Shown: positions 4,913-6,312 of the stretch, piece by piece
How the letters are laid out: each line of letters starts with the position of its first letter
Position numbering within the stretch: the first letter of the stretch is position 1
Source of the DNA: Actinomycetes bacterium
GTDB lineage: Bacteria > Actinomycetota > Actinomycetes > Actinomycetales > Cellulomonadaceae
Reading direction: 5' to 3'
Length of the DNA: 6,312 nt
Assembly (NCBI GenBank): GCA_023426865.1
Contig: JAEZBT010000408.1
Location: 1 to 6,312, forward strand
Notes under the pieces: generated by a model
Database searches by the model: none
The model's input: the letters and a program-made list of their open reading frames with translations, nothing else
Told to the model about the DNA's origin: nothing
Position numbers and translations under genes: made by a program

Positions 4913-6025
4913 ATGACGCAGCCGGTGCTCGACGACGTCCCGGACGAGGATCCCGACGACGCCGCCGATGACTCCGCCCCGCCCGACACCGACGGCGTCG
5001 GGCTGTGCCTGTCGGGCGGCGGGTACCGGGCGATGCTCTTCCACGTCGGGGGGCTGCGGCGCCTCAACGAGCTCGGCCGGCTGCCCCGCCTGACCCGCGT
5101 CGCGTCCGTCTCCGGCGGCTCGCTCTCCGCGGGCGTGCTCGCGCTCGCCTGGCGCGACCTGGACTTCGACGACGACGGCGTCGCGCGCCGGTTCGCCGAG
5201 CGGGTCGAGCGGCCGCTCCTGGACCTGGCCGGCCGCACGATCGACATCCCCGCGGTGCTCACAGGCCTGTGGCCGGGCCGCATCTCACGCCGCGTCGCGG
5301 CCGCCTACGACCACGCCCTCTTCCACGGCGCCACCCTCCAGGACCTGCCCGACGACGGCGACGGCCCCACCTTCGTGGTCCTCGCGACGAACCTGTCCAC
5401 CGGGACCCTGTGGCGCTTCTCGCGCGCGCAGATGGGCGACTGGCGCATGTCGCCGGTGCGCTCGCCGGACCTGCGGCTGGCCGACGCGGTGGCGGCATCG
5501 TCCGCGTTCCCGCCGTTCCTGTCCCCGCACCTGCTTCGGGTGCGCGGGCGCACGGTGCACCTGACCGACGGCGGCGTCTACGACAACCTCGGGCTCGAGC
5601 CCGTGGTCAAGACCTGCGCGACCGTGCTGGTCAGCGACGGTGGCGGCACGTTCGGCGAGCCGAAGGTGCCCGCGCGCGACTGGATCCGCGCCACGCTGCG
5701 CACGCTCCAGACCATCGACGTCCAGGTGCGCCGGCTGCGGCGTCGGCAGATCGTCGGGCTGCTGGCGACCGGCGCGCGGGCCGGCGCATTCTGGGCGATC
5801 AGCTCCGACCGCGCGTCCTACACCGCGCCCGGCGGGCCGCCCGCGCCGCTGGCGGCGACGAGCGCACTCGCGCGCACACCGACCCGCCTGGCCCGACTCC
5901 CCGAGGTCACGCGGCACCGGCTCGTGAACTGGGGGTACGTCGCGGCGGACGCCGCCGTGCGCACCTGGCTCGACGAGGACGCCGCCCCGCCGGACGCCCT
6001 CCCGTACCCGCAGGCGGGGTTGTGA
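4913..6025 (+). CDS. Patatin-like phospholipase family protein
   Basis: A 370-residue alpha/beta hydrolase of the patatin type, which uses a Ser-Asp dyad to release fatty acids from lipids. The oxyanion-hole motif is LSGGGYRAMLFHVGGL (33-48). The nucleophile elbow is ASVSGGSLSAG (64-74) with Ser70; here the usual GxSxG reads G-G-S-L-S, a variant seen in related bacterial groups. DAVAASSAFPPFLSP (191-205) is the conserved central helix region. The catalytic Asp219 lies in LTDGGVYDNLG (217-227). The first 27 residues are very acidic (11 Asp/Glu) and look disordered; no signal peptide or membrane segment is seen, so it is probably cytosolic. A basic patch RRLRRRQ (273-279) could aid membrane contact. 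The ATG at 4913 has a strong ribosome site and the next in-frame ATG falls inside the oxyanion motif. It is followed after 13 bases by another gene, so it likely heads an operon. The substrate is unknown; a defence-type lipase effector is possible but unproven. Confidence 0.92.
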   Translation: MTQPVLDDVPDEDPDDAADDSAPPDTDGVGLCLSGGGYRAMLFHVGGLRRLNELGRLPRLTRVASVSGGSLSAGVLALAWRDLDFDDDGVARRFAERVERPLLDLAGRTIDIPAVLTGLWPGRISRRVAAAYDHALFHGATLQDLPDDGDGPTFVVLATNLSTGTLWRFSRAQMGDWRMSPVRSPDLRLADAVAASSAFPPFLSPHLLRVRGRTVHLTDGGVYDNLGLEPVVKTCATVLVSDGGGTFGEPKVPARDWIRATLRTLQTIDVQVRRLRRRQIVGLLATGARAGAFWAISSDRASYTAPGGPPAPLAATSALARTPTRLARLPEVTRHRLVNWGYVAADAAVRTWLDEDAAPPDALPYPQAGL

Positions 6026-6038
6026 GGAAGGGGCTGCG

Positions 6039-6312
6039 ATGCGGCTGCGTGTAGCGGTCGTCGGGTCGCCCGTCGCGGACGTCGCGGCGGTCGCCACGAC
6101 CGGTCATCCCGGCCTGGTCGACGTCCGGCCGCTGCCGGACTCGGTCCACCTGCTCCTGGTGCCCGCCGCCCTGCCCTGGGGCGAGGTCGTCGGGACGCGG
6201 GCGCGGTTCGTCGTCGTGCTGGACGACGTCGGCGGGCTCGACCCGGTCCGCGTCGCCGCTCTCGCCGACGCGGTGGGCGCCGACCTCGTGGTCGCCCGCT
6301 GGTCGCCGGCCC
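6039..6312 (+). CDS. Unidentified protein downstream of the lipase, 3' end beyond window
   Basis: The first 91 codons are present and open to the window edge. The ATG is preceded by GGAAGGGG five bases upstream and lies 13 bases after the lipase stop, so translation is probably coupled and the two genes share a transcript. The visible part starts MRLRVAVVGSPVADVAAVA and alternates hydrophobic beta-like stretches (VRLLV-type: VHLLLVPAALPWGEVV at about 37-52 and RFVVVLDDVGGL at about 57-68) with alanine-rich helices (PVRVAALADAVGADLVVARW, 70-89). That pattern suggests a Rossmann- or receiver-like alpha/beta fold, but I see no nucleotide-binding P-loop or phospho-acceptor set that would settle it. 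No signal peptide is evident. The function cannot be named from this fragment; its closeness to a patatin-family lipase is the only functional hint. Confidence 0.72.
   Translation, partial: MRLRVAVVGSPVADVAAVATTGHPGLVDVRPLPDSVHLLLVPAALPWGEVVGTRARFVVVLDDVGGLDPVRVAALADAVGADLVVARWSPA

Noticed and set aside
4763..5044. N-terminal extension of thrE to 5044
   Set aside because: It would overlap the first 130 bases of the divergent patatin-like gene and the added residues have no ThrE similarity.

Overview
The window is very GC-rich, with strong GC bias at third codon positions, Shine-Dalgarno starts that include GTG, and tRNA genes without an encoded CCA. This fits a high-GC actinomycete; Cellulomonas-like Micrococcales is my guess from overall flavour, not something the sequence proves. 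No insertion sequence, integrase, CRISPR array or phage gene is visible. It reads as ordinary chromosome with several small independent transcription units.

Layout. At the left edge, on the minus strand, a TetR-family regulator (742-1383) is followed by a DUF2236/MpaB-Lcp-type oxygenase-domain protein that runs off the window (1-655). Divergent from the regulator, on the plus strand, is a 161-residue protein I do not recognise (1499-1984). It converges on a fructosamine/ketosamine-3-kinase-family gene (2102-2986, minus). Between the two stop codons lies a perfect 22-bp stem-loop (2034-2082), probably a shared bidirectional terminator.

Upstream of the kinase on the minus strand are tRNA-Arg(ACG) (3073-3145) and tRNA-Ser(GCT) (3293-3383). 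Each is followed almost immediately by a strong stem-loop that probably ends its transcript. Further right on the minus strand is a full-length ThrE-type threonine/serine exporter (3494-4762) with both family domains in one chain.

Divergent from thrE, on the plus strand, is a patatin-like phospholipase (4913-6025). It is followed after 13 bases by the start of another gene (6039 to the window end) with its own strong ribosome binding site. These two look like an operon whose second product cannot be identified from its first 91 residues.

The genes do not form one pathway. The pairings suggested by arrangement are TetR with the oxygenase (and possibly the divergent small protein), and the lipase with its downstream partner. 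The lipase pair is the only place where an undescribed system might lie, and most of its evidence would be beyond the right edge. All remaining long open frames opposite or overlapping these genes are GC-driven shadows.
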